From: Krasilnikovozyma curviuscula | Lineage: Eukaryota > Basidiomycota > Tremellomycetes > Cystofilobasidiales > Mrakiaceae | Assembly (NCBI GenBank): GCA_014825775.1 | Contig: MVAQ01000055.1 | Coordinates: 1 to 64,000, forward strand | Length of the DNA: 64,000 nt | Direction: 5' to 3' | Shown here: piece by piece, positions 1 to 12,042 of the stretch | How positions within the stretch are numbered: position 1 is the first letter of the stretch | Layout: every line of letters starts with the position of its first letter | Made by a program: the position numbers and the translations under genes | The notes under the pieces: generated by a model | What the model was told of the DNA's origin: nothing | The model's input: the letters and a program-made list of their open reading frames with translations, nothing else | Database searches by the model: none

Positions 1-93
1 GTTCTTGAGGAGGTCGTGTGCGGAAGCCTCAATGGGGGCCACGGTGCTGGCCAACACGGCGAGGAGGATCGTCGACTGTAACAGACGTGACAT
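1..93 (-). CDS. Secreted protein, N-terminus only (cut by window edge)
   Basis: The reverse strand opens with ATG at 93 and reads 31 codons without a stop to the window edge. The peptide starts MSRLLQSTILLAVLASTVAP, a short basic start followed by a hydrophobic stretch and small residues, then IEASAHDLLKN. This is a good cleavable signal peptide, with cleavage likely near ...IEA-SA. The rest of the protein lies outside the window, so function cannot be assigned. An alternative is that this is the first exon of a membrane protein whose anchor is uncleaved. The strand and start are well supported by the match between a Met start and a secretion signal; nothing else can be said. Confidence 0.6.
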   Translation of the reverse strand, partial: MSRLLQSTILLAVLASTVAPIEASAHDLLKN

Positions 94-988
94 CTTGGTT
101 GATCTTTGACCAGTTGTGACTGAAAGTCTTCTATGGGACGGAGGAAAGCTGGAAGAAGCTGGGAAGACTTTATTTCTTCAGTTCTAGCTTAAGCCCTCGA
201 GGACTGGCGGTTGTTTTGCAAGGGAAGATTTATGGTTTGAGAAGGGAAAAACGAGTGACTAGTCGAGCTGATATGGGTGCAGGACTCCCTCCGAACACCC
301 AATATGGCCTAGCAGAGAAACAGAAAGAAAAGAGGAGCACAGATGAAAAACGAAATGGAAGATAGGGGCAAAGGCAGGCACGCCGTCCTGCGAACATTGA
401 CCGCGACAAAGTTGGATGAGCCGCCACTATCATCGTATTGTTCGTGATCAGATTGAGGCAAACCCTACTCTGTTGCCTGGAAGATGTGTATTTGACTACT
501 ATAATAACTGGGCCACCTTGTATACTGTAGCTATCATCTTAGAATTTCAAGTGATTCAATGCTTGAGATATATATAAAAAATGGTACACAAACGTTTGTT
601 CCATTAGGTTTGGTGCAGCAAATCTGGCTATTCCTGTGAAAATGAATGAGTGATCCATAAACAAAGACAGATTGCTGAGAGGGTTTTATGTAATTAACTC
701 ACCTTCCCCGTCCCAACAGATAGTTCATTTCAAATCAGCTTGCGCCTATCGCTTGTGCCTGCTGCCCTCCTCTTCCTTCACACATCCTAACCCCTCTTCT
801 TCTGTTTTCCTCATCTTGTCAATCTTCGCAAGTAAGTATCCATGTCTTCTCCCTGCCCTTTCTAAGGTATCATATCCTCACGCCAATCTTGAAATCGTAC
901 CACACCGCGCACCTAACCAACCTCGCATCGCCTCCCTCCTCTTCACGCTGGCTATTCTTTACGTCGCCCAGCTTTTCACTCTCCAAAT
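94..988. promoter_or_regulatory. Intergenic region upstream of UDP-glucose dehydrogenase
   Basis: No gene is supported here. It lies between a minus-strand secreted protein and the plus-strand UGD1 gene, so it should hold both promoters. A TATA-like run (TATATATAAAAAA) sits at about 567-581. At about 834 there is a strong splice donor (AAGTAAGTAT) and at about 970 an acceptor (CGCCCAG) just before the UGD1 start, so a 5' UTR intron is likely. The stretch before the start is pyrimidine-rich, as is usual in fungal promoters. Confidence 0.4.
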
Positions 989-3570
989 ATGGTTGTCAAT
1001 GTCAAATCCATCTGTTGTGTCGGTGCTGGATATGTTGGTACGTTCAACAATACTTTTCCTGGTTCCGCTCTTACAGTTCTGATTCATCCCTTGCCTCTTT
1101 GCCAATGTCCCATCTTCTTCCTGCAGGTGGTCCAACCTGTGCTGTCATCGCTCTCAAGTGTCCCAAATGTATGCTCTCTGATTAGGTCTTCTGGTAGCAG
1201 TACACTCCTCGTTCTGAGATCTCACCGTTTGTGCTGGTTTCATCTTTGAACCGAACAATCTATTCGTGCTCCCCGCTCCAACAGCAAAGTTACAATCGTC
1301 GACTTGAAGCAAGTATTATACTCTTCATGAGATTTGTGACTGCTGTCTTTCTCTATCTGACTGACTGGAATCAAATTCTAACCCACTCAGCGAGCAGAGA
1401 ATTGCTGCGTGGAACAGTCCTAACTTTGAGCTTCCAATCTACGAGCCTGGCCTCGAGGACGTCATTAGAGCCTGTAGAGGAAAGAATCTGTTCTTCTCCA
1501 CCAGCGTCGATGAAGCTATCGAAGAAGCTGATCTTATCTTTGTCGTACGTTCACAACACTAATTTGACGAACACCACACATCTAACTCGGCTGCGTTTTT
1601 ATAGTCCGTCAACACTCCAACCAAGAAGTCTGGTACGTCAATTCGGTATTTGATACCCCACATCTCTGTGAGTGATACAACTGACGTATTCGTTTTATAA
1701 TCAGGTGTTGGTGCTGGCTACGCTGCTGATCTCAAGTGAGTTAACACCACCGTTCCTTCCCCAAGCCTTTCTTTTCAGACTCTCAAACCTATACCTTTTT
1801 CTCCCTTTCTTCAGCTACATCGAATTGGCCACCCGACAAATCGCTCGCGTTGCTACCAAATCCAAGATCGTCGTCGAGAAGTCAACCGTGCCATGCAGAA
1901 CTGCAGAGTCTATGAGAACCATCTTAGACGCCAACGCCAAGCCAGGATGCAGGTTCGACATCCTGTCCAACCCCGAGTTCTTGGCTGAAGGAACCGCCAT
2001 CACAGATCTCTTCGCGCCAGATCGTGTCTTGATTGGATCCCTCCAGACTCCGGAGGGGTTGGCTGCCTGCGAAGCCCTTTCTTCAGTTTACACCAACTGG
2101 GTTCCGTCAGTTGTCTCGTTTTTGTTTTTTTGCTTCTTTGTTTCTGCCTTTACAGTAGACTAATCATTTGTGGCGTTCTTTGCATTAACAGGAAGGAAAG
2201 AGTCCTGACCGTCGGTCTCTGGTCCTCTGAGCTCTCCAAGCTCGCCGCTAATGCCATGCTTGCTCAAGTGAGATACTTAATATCTCCTTTTGTTGAATGA
2301 TACGACTGACATAGACTTCTGTATCAACCACGTCAGAGAATCTCCTCCATCAACGCCCTATCTGCCGTCTGTGAAGCGACCGGCGCCAACATCGACGAGC
2401 TTGCGTACGCCGTCGGAAAGGACTCCCGTATTGGCCCAAAGTTCCTAAAGGCGTCCGTTGGCTTTGGCGGCTCTTGTTTTCAGAAAGTGGGTGTACTCGT
2501 TGCTTTGTGAAGTCTGAACAACGCTCACTCTGTGCCCGTGGTCTCTGCACCTCTGTCTCTGTACCTTTTTTCAAAGGATATCTTGAACCTGGTTTACCTT
2601 TCTGAGACATTGCATTTGCCAGAAGTTGCGAAGTACTGGTGAGTATCGTGAGCTGTGATCAGAAGTGCCCTAATCAAGCGCTAGAGCAAGACGAAATTCA
2701 AGGACTGATCTGGAAATCTGCGCTTTCAGGCGGGCTGTTGTTGAGATGAACGAATATCAAAAGGTCTTGTCCAATCTAGCCAATGCCATGGGCTCAATAC
2801 TGACTTGAGTTTTTCTTTCTTTTGACGCACCTTCGCTGACACAGTTGAGATTCTCCAAGAACATCGTCCAAACTCTTTTCTCAACCGTCACCAACAAGAA
2901 GCTTGCTGTTCTTGGATTCGCCTTCAAGAAAGACACTGGTGACACCAGAGAATCTGCTTCCATCACCCTCATCAAGAACTTCATAGCCGAATCAGCCAAC
3001 GTCGCCGTCTTCGACCCAGAGGTATCGGAGTCTCAGATCTGGTATGATCTCACCGAGGGAAAGACTGAGGCAGAGATAGCTTTCATAAAAAAGAAGGTTA
3101 CTATCTGCAAGAGCGAGATGGAGGCTTGCAAGGATTCCGGTGAGTGGCGATCACAGCCATTTAGCACGGCGTTGGAATCACAGAGTGACGGGCTGAGGGC
3201 TGACCTTCTATCTTTTTCTTCTATTATACACTTTTAGCTGCTGTCATCATTGCTGTAAGTCTGGTGTCTGTCGCTATGACAGGCTGCTGATGAAACTGAC
3301 CGTCTGTCTCTTCGCTTCCAGACCGAGTGGACGCAGTTCTCGACGCTTGACTGGCAAACAATTTACGACAATATGTCAAAGCCTGCTTTTGTTTTTGATG
3401 GGCGTTTGATTCTTCCAAAACCAGGTCCGTTACTCTCTGAACTTTTGGACTTTTCCCCCGGGGCATCGTTGCGCGTCTTGATGTTTGGTCACTAATCACT
3501 TCATCTCTTCACTACAGTCCTTCAAAAGATTGGGTTTGAAGTTCACAGCATAGGTTCTGGCCCTTTCTAA
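989..3570 (+). CDS. UGD1: UDP-glucose 6-dehydrogenase
   Basis: Oxidises UDP-glucose to UDP-glucuronate with two NAD+, in the cytosol; the product feeds glucuronic acid and xylose into surface polysaccharides. The start [20 protein letters not shown] carries the Rossmann motif GAGYVG. Later exons give [15 protein letters not shown], the central helix region and [12 protein letters not shown], where the Cys is the catalytic thiohemiacetal residue. The C-terminal domain has [17 protein letters not shown] and ends IGSGPF. Length is about 460-470 residues, normal for the family. Roughly a dozen short introns interrupt it. Most joins are clear (for example CAGAA/GATATC in FQKD), but the junction between ALKCPK and KVTIVDL near 1170-1272 does not fit a simple GT-AG intron in phase; a tiny extra exon may exist. 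A 5' UTR intron is also likely. The gene is the obvious precursor supplier for the glycosyltransferases further right. Confidence 0.95.
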
Positions 3571-4066
3571 AAGGTTCTCCGCGCCTCCCACCTGTACTGT
3601 CTAGTGCGGTGTTTCCTTCTTCTAGCTCGATAAACAGCCCATGACTATGCATATCAATCTTCTGAACCTCTTTTTAGGGGTAAACCCACTATTGCAATGT
3701 TGCTGCTATCGGAGGGAGAGAGCGAGCATTCTCAGAGCAAGTGTGCGCCATTCAGAAACGATAAAGCGATTGCAATAACACACTCTGAAGGCAATATGGC
3801 GGAGCTGAAGTATAATCACTAGCCTCTGGCCTGGATAGACATTCAGCTATAGGAGTACTCAGCTATAGGGGTACTTGACAAAGCGAAGGCATGAAGTCAC
3901 ACTAATCTTTGCGCTTGTCGGAGTCCGAGATGCAGAAAATTTGCCACACCTCGCACCTCCATCTCACAGGACTCCAAATAAAAGACGATCTCGGGCCTCA
4001 TCATCGTTTCCTCTCATACACGAACGGCGCACACCCATTTTATTCCCATCTTACCAATCGCATACA
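3571..4066. other. Intergenic region between UGD1 and the alcohol dehydrogenase
   Basis: No gene is supported. It holds the UGD1 3' UTR and the promoter of the downstream dehydrogenase. A short tandem echo, 'agctataggagtact' and 'agctataggggtact', occurs near 3845-3875. The bases just before 4067 are pyrimidine-rich. Confidence 0.35.
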
Positions 4067-5812
4067 ATGACGCTTCCAAAAACCTATAAGGCTGCTGTGA
4101 TCCCAAAGGTTAGTAGCCATGTTAGGATCTCAAATGAAGCCTGCCCACTAACCCATTTCTAATTGCATCCGTCACACCACGCAGGGAGGAGGAGACTTCC
4201 AAATCAGGGATATTGAGCTCAAAGAGCCTGCTGAGGGTCAAGTTTTGGTCAAGGTACTCGCTTGTGGTATGTAAAGTGGGCTCGTCACTGTGAAACCTTC
4301 GTGTCGAGAAGCTAATTTAGTTCTTCATATTTCTTAGGTGTTTGCAGATCAGATGATCTCGTCAAGGCAAGTTGCACTTCTTAGATTTTCTTGAGTTGAT
4401 GGCTGGATGTTGGCAAAAGTTACTACTCATAACCAAACGCCGAGCGCTGACATCATCGTCTCGCATTTCTTGTGCTGCTTCCTTCGATTAGCACGCTGCT
4501 ATGCCACTGCCGGATAGAATCCCTGGCCATGAAATCGTAGGAACAGTTGCTGCAATTCCAGCCTCAGAGAAGTTCTGGAAAGTTGGCCAGAGAGTCGGGT
4601 AAATTGATTCTTCACTTAAGCCTTAGAATTCAAGACTCACGAGCGGGTTTCTGTATCTTCTAAAGTGGTGGATGGCATGGTGGACATGATTTAACCGTAA
4701 GTATGATTTTGAACTTTTTCTTAATCAACCAGTGCCTCATCTCGCTTCTCTCTTATAGTGCAAGTCGTGCAAGAAAGGTGACTTTGTCACTTGCTCGAAC
4801 GAGGCTATCAACGGAATTACCCAAGATGGTGGTTGTGAGCACGATCCCATTGTTTTTCAGGTTTCGATACGTTGCCTGACATGAAATTGATGTCAACTTC
4901 AGATGCCGAGTACGCCCTCCTCAGAACTGAGGCTGTTGTTGCTCTCCCAGAGAACTCAGATCCTGCTGAAGTTGCTCCTCAGCTGTGTGCAGGTAAGCAG
5001 CTTGCTTCCAACCTCCGAGCGGGGCTACATGTTGCGAGAGCGTTCAACAGCTGGCCAATCTGCACTTGCTTCATCTATCTCTCTACTGACTCGCCTTCCC
5101 CCAGGTGTCACTGTCTTCAACTCTTTGAGACATATGGGAATTCTTCCTGGTGAAATTGTCGCAGTGCAAGGGTAATTAACTTCGTTCAATACAGCTACAT
5201 CTGCATCTCTGACATATCTGGTCTCCTTCAACCCTCTTTCAACACAGAATTGGCGGCTTGGGACATTTAGCAATCCAATACGCTTCCAAGATGGGTTACA
5301 ATGTCGTTGCTATCTCTGGGTCTGCCAGTAAGCAGAAATTGGCAACTGACTTGGGGGCTCACTCCTACATCGATGGGTCTAAAGTCAACCCAGCAGAAGA
5401 ACTCCAGAAGATGGGAGGGGCTGCTTGTTTGATTCTCACCGGTGGCGGAAACCCCGCTGAGTTGATCAAGGGTCTCGGTGTGGATGGTGTTCTTCTGACG
5501 CTCGCTGGTGAGTTGCACAATTCTCTTCTCTACTCTTGACAAGACAATAGGACTGGTCTCACTTGCGTTTTTATTTCACCAATAGTTGGTACACAAATCA
5601 ACTTCAATTCGCTTGATATCATCCAAAAGAGAATTCGAGTTCAAGGCTGGCCTAGTGGAACCGCCAAGGATAGTGAAGAGACCGTTGAATTCGCCGAACA
5701 CTCTGGCGTCAAGTGCTTTGTCCAGAAATTCCCACTTTCCAAAGTTGAAGAGGCGTACGCTGCGATGGACAAAAATACAGCCAGATTCCGTAGCGTCTTG
5801 GTCATGGAGTAA
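4067..5812 (+). CDS. Zinc-dependent medium-chain alcohol dehydrogenase
   Basis: Predicted NAD(P)-dependent oxidation of alcohols or reduction of aldehydes in the cytosol, about 350 residues over roughly nine exons. The start MTLPKTYKAAVIPK is followed by the GroES-like domain with the catalytic-zinc signature ACGVCRSD and PGHEIVG, then GGGWHGGHDLTCKSCKKGDF. The Rossmann domain has GIGGLGHLAIQYASKMGYNV, a GxGGxG nucleotide site. The C-terminus SVLVME ends at TAA. The four-cysteine structural zinc loop, usually HCG/HCx, has Asp in place of its first Cys (HDLTCKSC); the join across the intron at about 4691-4758 is clean, so this is not a splicing artefact. Substrate cannot be told from sequence. 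An in-frame ATG upstream exists at 3875 but lies in the promoter and adds no family-like sequence, so 4067 was chosen. Confidence 0.9.
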
Positions 5813-5943
5813 TGCACAAGCTTGAAGTGAATACTGCCTATTTTCCAAGTATCTTAACGGCTGTTTAACCTATAGTATCAGAGTTGATGAAAATACATGT
5901 ATGATGTAACTGATATAAATGTGAATGCCAAATGAACCGACGT

Positions 5944-7067
5944 TTACGCTAGTGTAACAGGCGCTTCTGACGCAACAGCAGCAATAGCAGCTGACGTTTG
6001 AGAAACTTCCTTCTTCTTCGCCTCAAATTCAGCTTTCATCTTGAAGTAATCTGGAAACCCAAGAACTAGGTAAGGTCAAAAGCTGTGTTGAGATGGTGGA
6101 AAGAGCTGTAGGCTTGCCTGAATGTAATCCACATTCCGTCTTGTTACCCCTTCCTGCCCACCTTCCTGCTCTTTCATCACCATCAGTTGCACTATTATCC
6201 TTTGAAGCTGACGGGGCAGCGGTGGAGTGCCAGTCCCCGATTGATTTGTAGCCCTGACCTAAAAGCGCGTTTGTTGGAACCCCCCTACAGATGACGTACA
6301 GGTGGTCAGTGACATGAACAAATTATCCAAATACAGATCAGGAGGCTCACTCTGCATCTACATAATCTTTCACTTCTTTAAAAGTCCAATCAGCCAGTGG
6401 ATTGATTTTGACTAACCCCGTCTCGTCAACCTCGACAATCTTTAAGCTGCCTCTCTCAGCACCTTGAGACTTCCTTCGACCAGTTAGCACGGCTTTGACT
6501 CCTAACTCCTCGTACGCTCGATGTCCAGGCTCGACCTTGACCACATAATCATATGTCGCCTCATCCGTTTCCCAAAGTTTGTCACCGTACAATGCTTCAA
6601 AGTCAGCGACGGTATTACAGTCGTATGGCTTATAGATGTGAATCGGCGCTGAGTACTTTATCGACGCTTCGTTTGCGAGGTCCAGTGTCGACGGGAAGTG
6701 GTAGAGGGTGTCGAGGAAGATTAACGGAACCAGGTGGGGCACTGAGCGTTCCTTAGAGATTTTCGAAATCATATCGAGAGTCACCAATCCAGTTCTGATT
6801 TTGGTTCCCAAAATGGAGAGATAATGTAAGAATGGCAGCGATTGGACGTCGTGCGTAAAGAGTTAGTCAGCATCAAGGCACCCCGCAACGCCAGTCAGTA
6901 GGGAACGCTACACACAAACCAAAAGCTGTCGTCTGCCATAAGTCGCCTCGAGGGATAGAGTCCACAGCCCATTCAAGAACTTCTTTTGGTGATTTCCCGG
7001 TGAGCGAGGCGTTGATTTCGTCGAGCTGGGCCGGAGAGAACAAAGGCTGGGATCGTGCTGCTGTCAT
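5944..7067 (-). CDS. MET16: Phosphoadenosine phosphosulfate (PAPS) reductase
   Basis: Reduces PAPS to sulfite with thioredoxin as electron donor, a step of assimilatory sulfate reduction in the cytosol. It starts MTAARSQPLFSPAQLDEINA, continues with WQTTAFGLTGLVTLDMIS (the fungal nucleotide-binding loop), then FLDTLYHFPSTLDLA and VLTGRRKSQGAERG, which bind PAPS. Near the C-terminus the exon at about 6130 encodes NKTECGLH, holding the catalytic Cys of the ECGLH signature. The tail, DYFKMKAEFEAKKKE..., is charged and ends VTLA. There is no C-terminal thioredoxin domain, so it is the fungal thioredoxin-dependent type and not a plant-type APS reductase. Length is about 280-290 residues over four exons. 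It is divergent to the AFG1-like gene. Confidence 0.93.
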
Positions 7068-7452
7068 GGTAGATGGTGTTGGTGGATATAGAGCTTTTGA
7101 TTATCCAATGCCTATTAGGACTGTTGGAGTTGGGAGAGAACCACAGTTAGTAAGATTACTGAGCACAAAATGATGTGCTCGAGCCACCAGTTATTCCAAA
7201 AAATGAAAACAATGCTGTCAAACAGTTCGTTTTGCACCTGAACATTATATAAAACCATTGCAGTTTCAGCTGACAAACATCAGTTCTATCAGAGTCAAGT
7301 CTGCTGGTTGCTGCATTCGTATGCGGCGTCGATGGTTTGACTGCAATTCTTTTTGCCAACGGTCACTTTGCCCTTACCAGCGACCTAGCTGAAACAGTAC
7401 ACCCACCCTTCCCTTTGAATCCATTCCGTCTGGATTGTGGGATGAAGTTATC
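7068..7452. promoter_or_regulatory. Divergent promoter between MET16 and the AFG1-like gene
   Basis: The two start codons are 385 bases apart and point away from each other, so both promoters must lie here. No coding region is supported and no clear known binding site stands out by eye. Confidence 0.45.
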
Positions 7453-9438
7453 ATGTTGAAACACCCTTTCTTCTGTCAAATCACGAGAACGGCGACTAAG
7501 CCCTCAATTCCGTCCACTTCAGCAGCCCTTCCAACTCTTTCTCGGAAGTCCTCCAGTTTCTCGTCGGCAGTACCTCCTAAACCAACTGGGTCTGTACCCG
7601 GATACAACGAAGATTCTCCTGGTACTTCGCCAGCGATAACGAGTTAGTAAGAAGATGAAACGCCGTGTGGACGCTGATGGAGCTGACTGTCATTGTTTTG
7701 GATTGTCACAGAAGGTCCGATAGCTCAGTATAACTCGCTGGTCCATTTAGGTACCTTGCGAGATGACCCTTTCCAACGAAGCATTGTTCGCAAACTCCAA
7801 AAGTTGCATGACCAGCTGGAACAGTATCACCCTCCTGATGTGCCGGAACAAGTGCAACGTGCTCCTTCAGGGCTGTCTGTGAGCTAGTTTCCATATGCTT
7901 TAGGTCGGCGAGCAGTAAAACGTGACGAACTAACAGCCTGCTTGCAATGCAGTTTTCCCGCCTATTCTCTTCAACTCCGAAAAGTCCCCCAACCCATGCA
8001 GCTCCCATAATACCGGAAGGAACCCCAAAGGGACTGTACCTGTACGGTTCAGTAGGAACTGGTAAATCCATGCTGATGGACCTCTTTTACCACGCACTAC
8101 CACCCCACCTGCACGATTGCCGGAGACGAATCCATTTTCATGCGTTCATGATCGATGTGCACAAACGAAATCATGCTTATAAAGTCAAGTTTAAGAAGAG
8201 TGAAGATAGAATGCCTGAGGTAGCTAGGGATCTGGCTAGAGAAGCTAGAATATTGTGTTTTGACGAGTTTCAGGTGAGAGTTGACGACAACGATGACTGC
8301 GACCGATAAGAAGGCTAATGAAGACTTTCTGCAACACAATCTAGGTTACTGACATCACTGATGCTATGATTTTGAGGGGCCTGCTAGAAAAGTTGATGGC
8401 GTACGGCGTAGTTTGTATCATGACCTCCAAGTAAGTAGCATCAGTTGCCTTGGTCCCCTCATCCCTTTCCATTCACTCTGATTAAGCTGACTTCTTTGTT
8501 CCCTTTCTTATTCTAGTCGACATCCAGATGAGCTATATAAAGGGGGACTTCAACGAGAATCTTTTATTCCATGTATAGAGCTGATAAAAGAGAGGTTCGA
8601 GGTGACTGACCTGGACGGAGAAACAGGTGAGTCTTGTTGAAGCTCAGCTTTTGCTCAGACATTCAATTTTCTGCACTTGAACATTTTTTAGACTACCGCC
8701 GAGTATCCCGTCCCACTTCTAAAGTTTACTATTCAACTCACGACAAGTCGGATCTTCAAGCATACCAGAAGGCTTTTGACTCCTTTGTGGGAGAAGATAC
8801 AGTCTACACCAACAAGAAGCTAGAAATCTGGGGTCGAAACCTGAACGTTCCGGAGAGCACCGACAAAGTCGCCAAGTTCAAGTTTGAAGATATCTGTGGT
8901 AAACCAGTGGGAGCTGCAGACTACTTGGAAATCACCAAGAAGTGGCCAATAGTCTTTGTGCAAGATGTCCCTAAGATGAACTTAGACTCAAAGGATAGAG
9001 TGAGTTGCAGTCACTCTGAACCCTAATGTTTTCGCTGCTTAGTAACTTTTCTTAAAAACATCAGGCTAGGAGATTCATCACATTCATTGATGCGTGCTAC
9101 GAATCTCAAACAAAGCTGTACATCTCTTCAGATGGCCCAATTTTCCAAGTCTTCTCTGGTTCTAGCGACCAGAAAGTGCTGGATATTCCACACTCGGCTC
9201 TTGGAGGTCAGTTTTCACTCCTTCTCTTCATCTGAATTATATTTGGTGCTGTTTCTAATCGGTGGAGTGCTCTTTATTTCCAATCTATACAGTTTTGGAT
9301 GACTTAGGAGTTGATACGAAGAAGACGGGAAACAGCACGCTGTTCAATGGGGAAGAAGAGGTCTTTGCCTGGGCTAGATGCGTCAGTAGGTTGACGGAAA
9401 TGGGCAGTAAAAAATGGGTAGATGCGCCCATCAGCTAG
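7453..9438 (+). CDS. AFG1: AFG1-like mitochondrial AAA+ ATPase (LACE1 family)
   Basis: A mitochondrial ATPase thought to help turn over inner-membrane and respiratory-chain subunits. ATG at 7453 begins [20 protein letters not shown], rich in basic and hydroxylated residues and free of acids, a good matrix presequence. It continues with [18 protein letters not shown], then [19 protein letters not shown] with the Walker [25 protein letters not shown], and [16 protein letters not shown] with Walker [20 protein letters not shown] is the sensor region, and [17 protein letters not shown] is the C-terminal hallmark of the family. It ends KWVDAPIS at TAG. About 490 residues over seven or eight exons. 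An in-frame TTG upstream of 7453 has no support as a start. Identification is firm; the precise cellular role follows from yeast and mammalian homologues. Confidence 0.93.
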
Positions 9439-9637
9439 ACGTCAGCAGGAGCAGTAGGGACTAACAAAGACGAGATGGACTTGTGTGTGGCACGCTCTCA
9501 TCGAGAGGAGCAAACTTTCATCCCCTTTTTTGTGGGTCAACAAGAAGCAAGTTCGAATCACAACAGCTAACGGTAGTCCATATGACCAGCGGAATTATGC
9601 TAATAACTCAATATTTCGTTACGCAGATTTGCTAAAT

Positions 9638-12042
9638 TTAAACTTTGTACCCCTTCAGCCTCTTCTCTATCAGCTGCACCATCTTGGCAGCGTTCACTCT
9701 GATGGACGAAGAATGGAATTCCGGGCCCTGTAATGTGAGACTAGTGGTCAAAATGAGGCACCACGGGCGGACTTCGTGCAAGGCGTATGGTGACAGCTTA
9801 CAAAGTTTGGACGAGGAATTTCGACTTCAGTGTCAACCAACTTATCAGGTCGGAAGGCATAGTGTTTGAAACCAAGAGACATGGCAGGTAAAGCATCTTC
9901 AAAGGGATACCACGTCACGAAAAATCAGATCAATCATACAGAACTTTTTTGATAGGCGCAGCTTACAATCATAGTTAATAGCTTCCTCTTGAAAAATTTC
10001 AATGACAGTAGAGTATGGGGTAGGTTTCATCCAGAGTTGATGTCTAGTTTGTCAAATAGGAAGCAGGGAACGCGTGAGAGACTAATAAAACAAAGACCGA
10101 TCTTTAATAGGAAAGTGACTTACGACAAGCCATTTCCATGACTTAAATCAAGACAAAAAAGCAGAACAAGCAGAAAAACGTCAGAATTGATTCCATAGCG
10201 CTCAAGGTTAGGCTCGGAAATAGTAACTTACATTCCAATGAGAACCGTCGTTTGCGACGTCGCTTTAATTTGACCTCCTTGATCCAGACTCAGGAAGTCA
10301 GGAGCTTGGAATACCCACCCATGCTTATCACACATCGCCTTGAGAGCAGCAACGAGAGCGTCATGATCTTCATTCAGCAGCTGTCTCTGCTTTGACTTAT
10401 CCAGTTGTTGCCTCGAGACGTATGTGATGACTCTGCCAACATCGCCGCATTCGAGCAAGAATCAGAAAGATGAACAAACTATCACATCATGGTATCACCA
10501 TTACTCACGGTACAGATGGAGGTGCAGTTGATGCTCCGATGCTTGTCAGTAGAGTGTTTCGGATCGGCAACCACCAGTTCGGACCAGCATCTGTCATGTT
10601 GAGAACATCAGCATTCATCTTGAAGAATTCTGGTCCCACCTCTGTTCCTGTAGGATCGGAGCACCTAGGACCGTGATTGCCAGCCTGGAGGAGGAAAGGG
10701 AGAAATGTTTAGCGGTCCATGTAGGCACAAAGACACAGGTTCTTCTTTCAGTATCCATTTTCTCACAGATCGATCTTCGACAACAATGGTGTCGTACAAG
10801 TAAGTTTGGCCGGTTAAACTGCGACAGGAAGCCAGAATGACAGATATTAGATTGGAGTCGGCGCATCACTCTTCATATATGTTGCCCTGGGAAGAAGTAT
10901 AAGCACTCACGCCATTTCTTGCCAATCAAGTTGATGTTCCGTCTTTAGATCAGGGAAGATGTGTTTGAAGATGAAGGGGTTTAACTTTGGTCGATCTCTC
11001 CAGGCGTTTTCATTCGCGTTTGGCATGATGAACCTGGTCACAGGTGCTAACGTTGTTCTACCATCAGAAGTGATGGAGGTGTCAAGAGAGGCATATTGCT
11101 TCCACATGCCCAGGAAGATTTCGGCTGTGAAGTGATAGTAGTGATCTAGGAACTGAGCGCCAGAATCATTGATGAAAAACTACCGGAACGGAGAAAGGCG
11201 GATAACGAAGAAGAAAGAAAGAACACAATTGAGTAAGCTTCAAAGTGGTGTAAGTAAAAAGCGAAGTAGAGAAATGAGACATACAGTGACACCGTCGGCG
11301 TAAACAGCTTTGTCGCCCAGCGTATGAGCGGCTTGGTCAGGGGTGATAATCTTAATTAAACGATTTCAAAAGAAAGAAAACAATGATTTAGAATGTTCTG
11401 GTGCGATAATCGGGACATCGCCCAAATCGGCTCCCTCTCTCCCAGAAAAGAAACGCACTTGAATGTCCGCGTCTGTTGGGAACCTTTGGTAAGCATGAGG
11501 AGCTATATTCGCATTGAGACCGTTTGAAAACATGGTCTTGAGCTCAGGGAACGAGTCTGGGTCGGAGGTGACGATGTACAGGATACCACTCTTCACGTAC
11601 TAGAGGAGAGGCGAGTTGGACGGAAGCAAGTTCCAGTTTACGAGCAAAAAAAAAGACGAAAGATCAGAGACCTGTTTTGAAACATGTTGTGGTTTCCCGA
11701 GTGGTATAGAGGAAGCTGGCTCACCAAGTTTTGGAACGTGTTGAACCCAAAAGACCTCTTGGTGTGCCTTGTTTCTCTGACGCTGTTGACCACATAGTCC
11801 TGCTTCACATTCTTCCTGGCGAAAAGGGATTGATGAAAAGACTTATCACTCGAAGCAGTTTTGAGAACAGCCTGTGACCCATCTTTGCCTGTGAAGGAGA
11901 TGCTGCTAGCGGTAGGTGGTGGGACAGCTGTCGTCCCGCTCGATGAAGTGGTGCGAGTGGACCACAAGTAGAAGAGCAGGAAGCCTATCACAAACAAGAA
12001 CAAAGTGTTCTTTGACCGGATCCTGGCACGTGGGACTATCAT
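9638..12042 (-). CDS. GT61 (DUF563)-like type II membrane glycosyltransferase
   Basis: ATG at 12042 gives MIVPRARIRSKNTLFLFVIG and then FLLFYLWSTR: a short basic cytoplasmic tail and one membrane anchor (about residues 11-27), followed by a Ser/Thr-rich stem. The lumenal part includes GILYIVTSDPDSFPELKTMF, FIMPNANENAWRDRP, and TTVLIGIHGNGLSHQLWMKP across two splice joins. HGNGLSHQLWM is the signature of the GT61/DUF563 family, whose members add xylose or GlcNAc to glycans in plants and animals. The last exons read EEAINYDYALPAMSLGFKH and AAKMVQLIEKRLKGYKV. I traced the tail exons down to TAA at 9638. About 480-500 residues, ten or more exons. The donor and acceptor sugars are unknown. It is followed closely by the AFG1-like gene tail-to-tail (199 bases). 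Confidence 0.82.
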
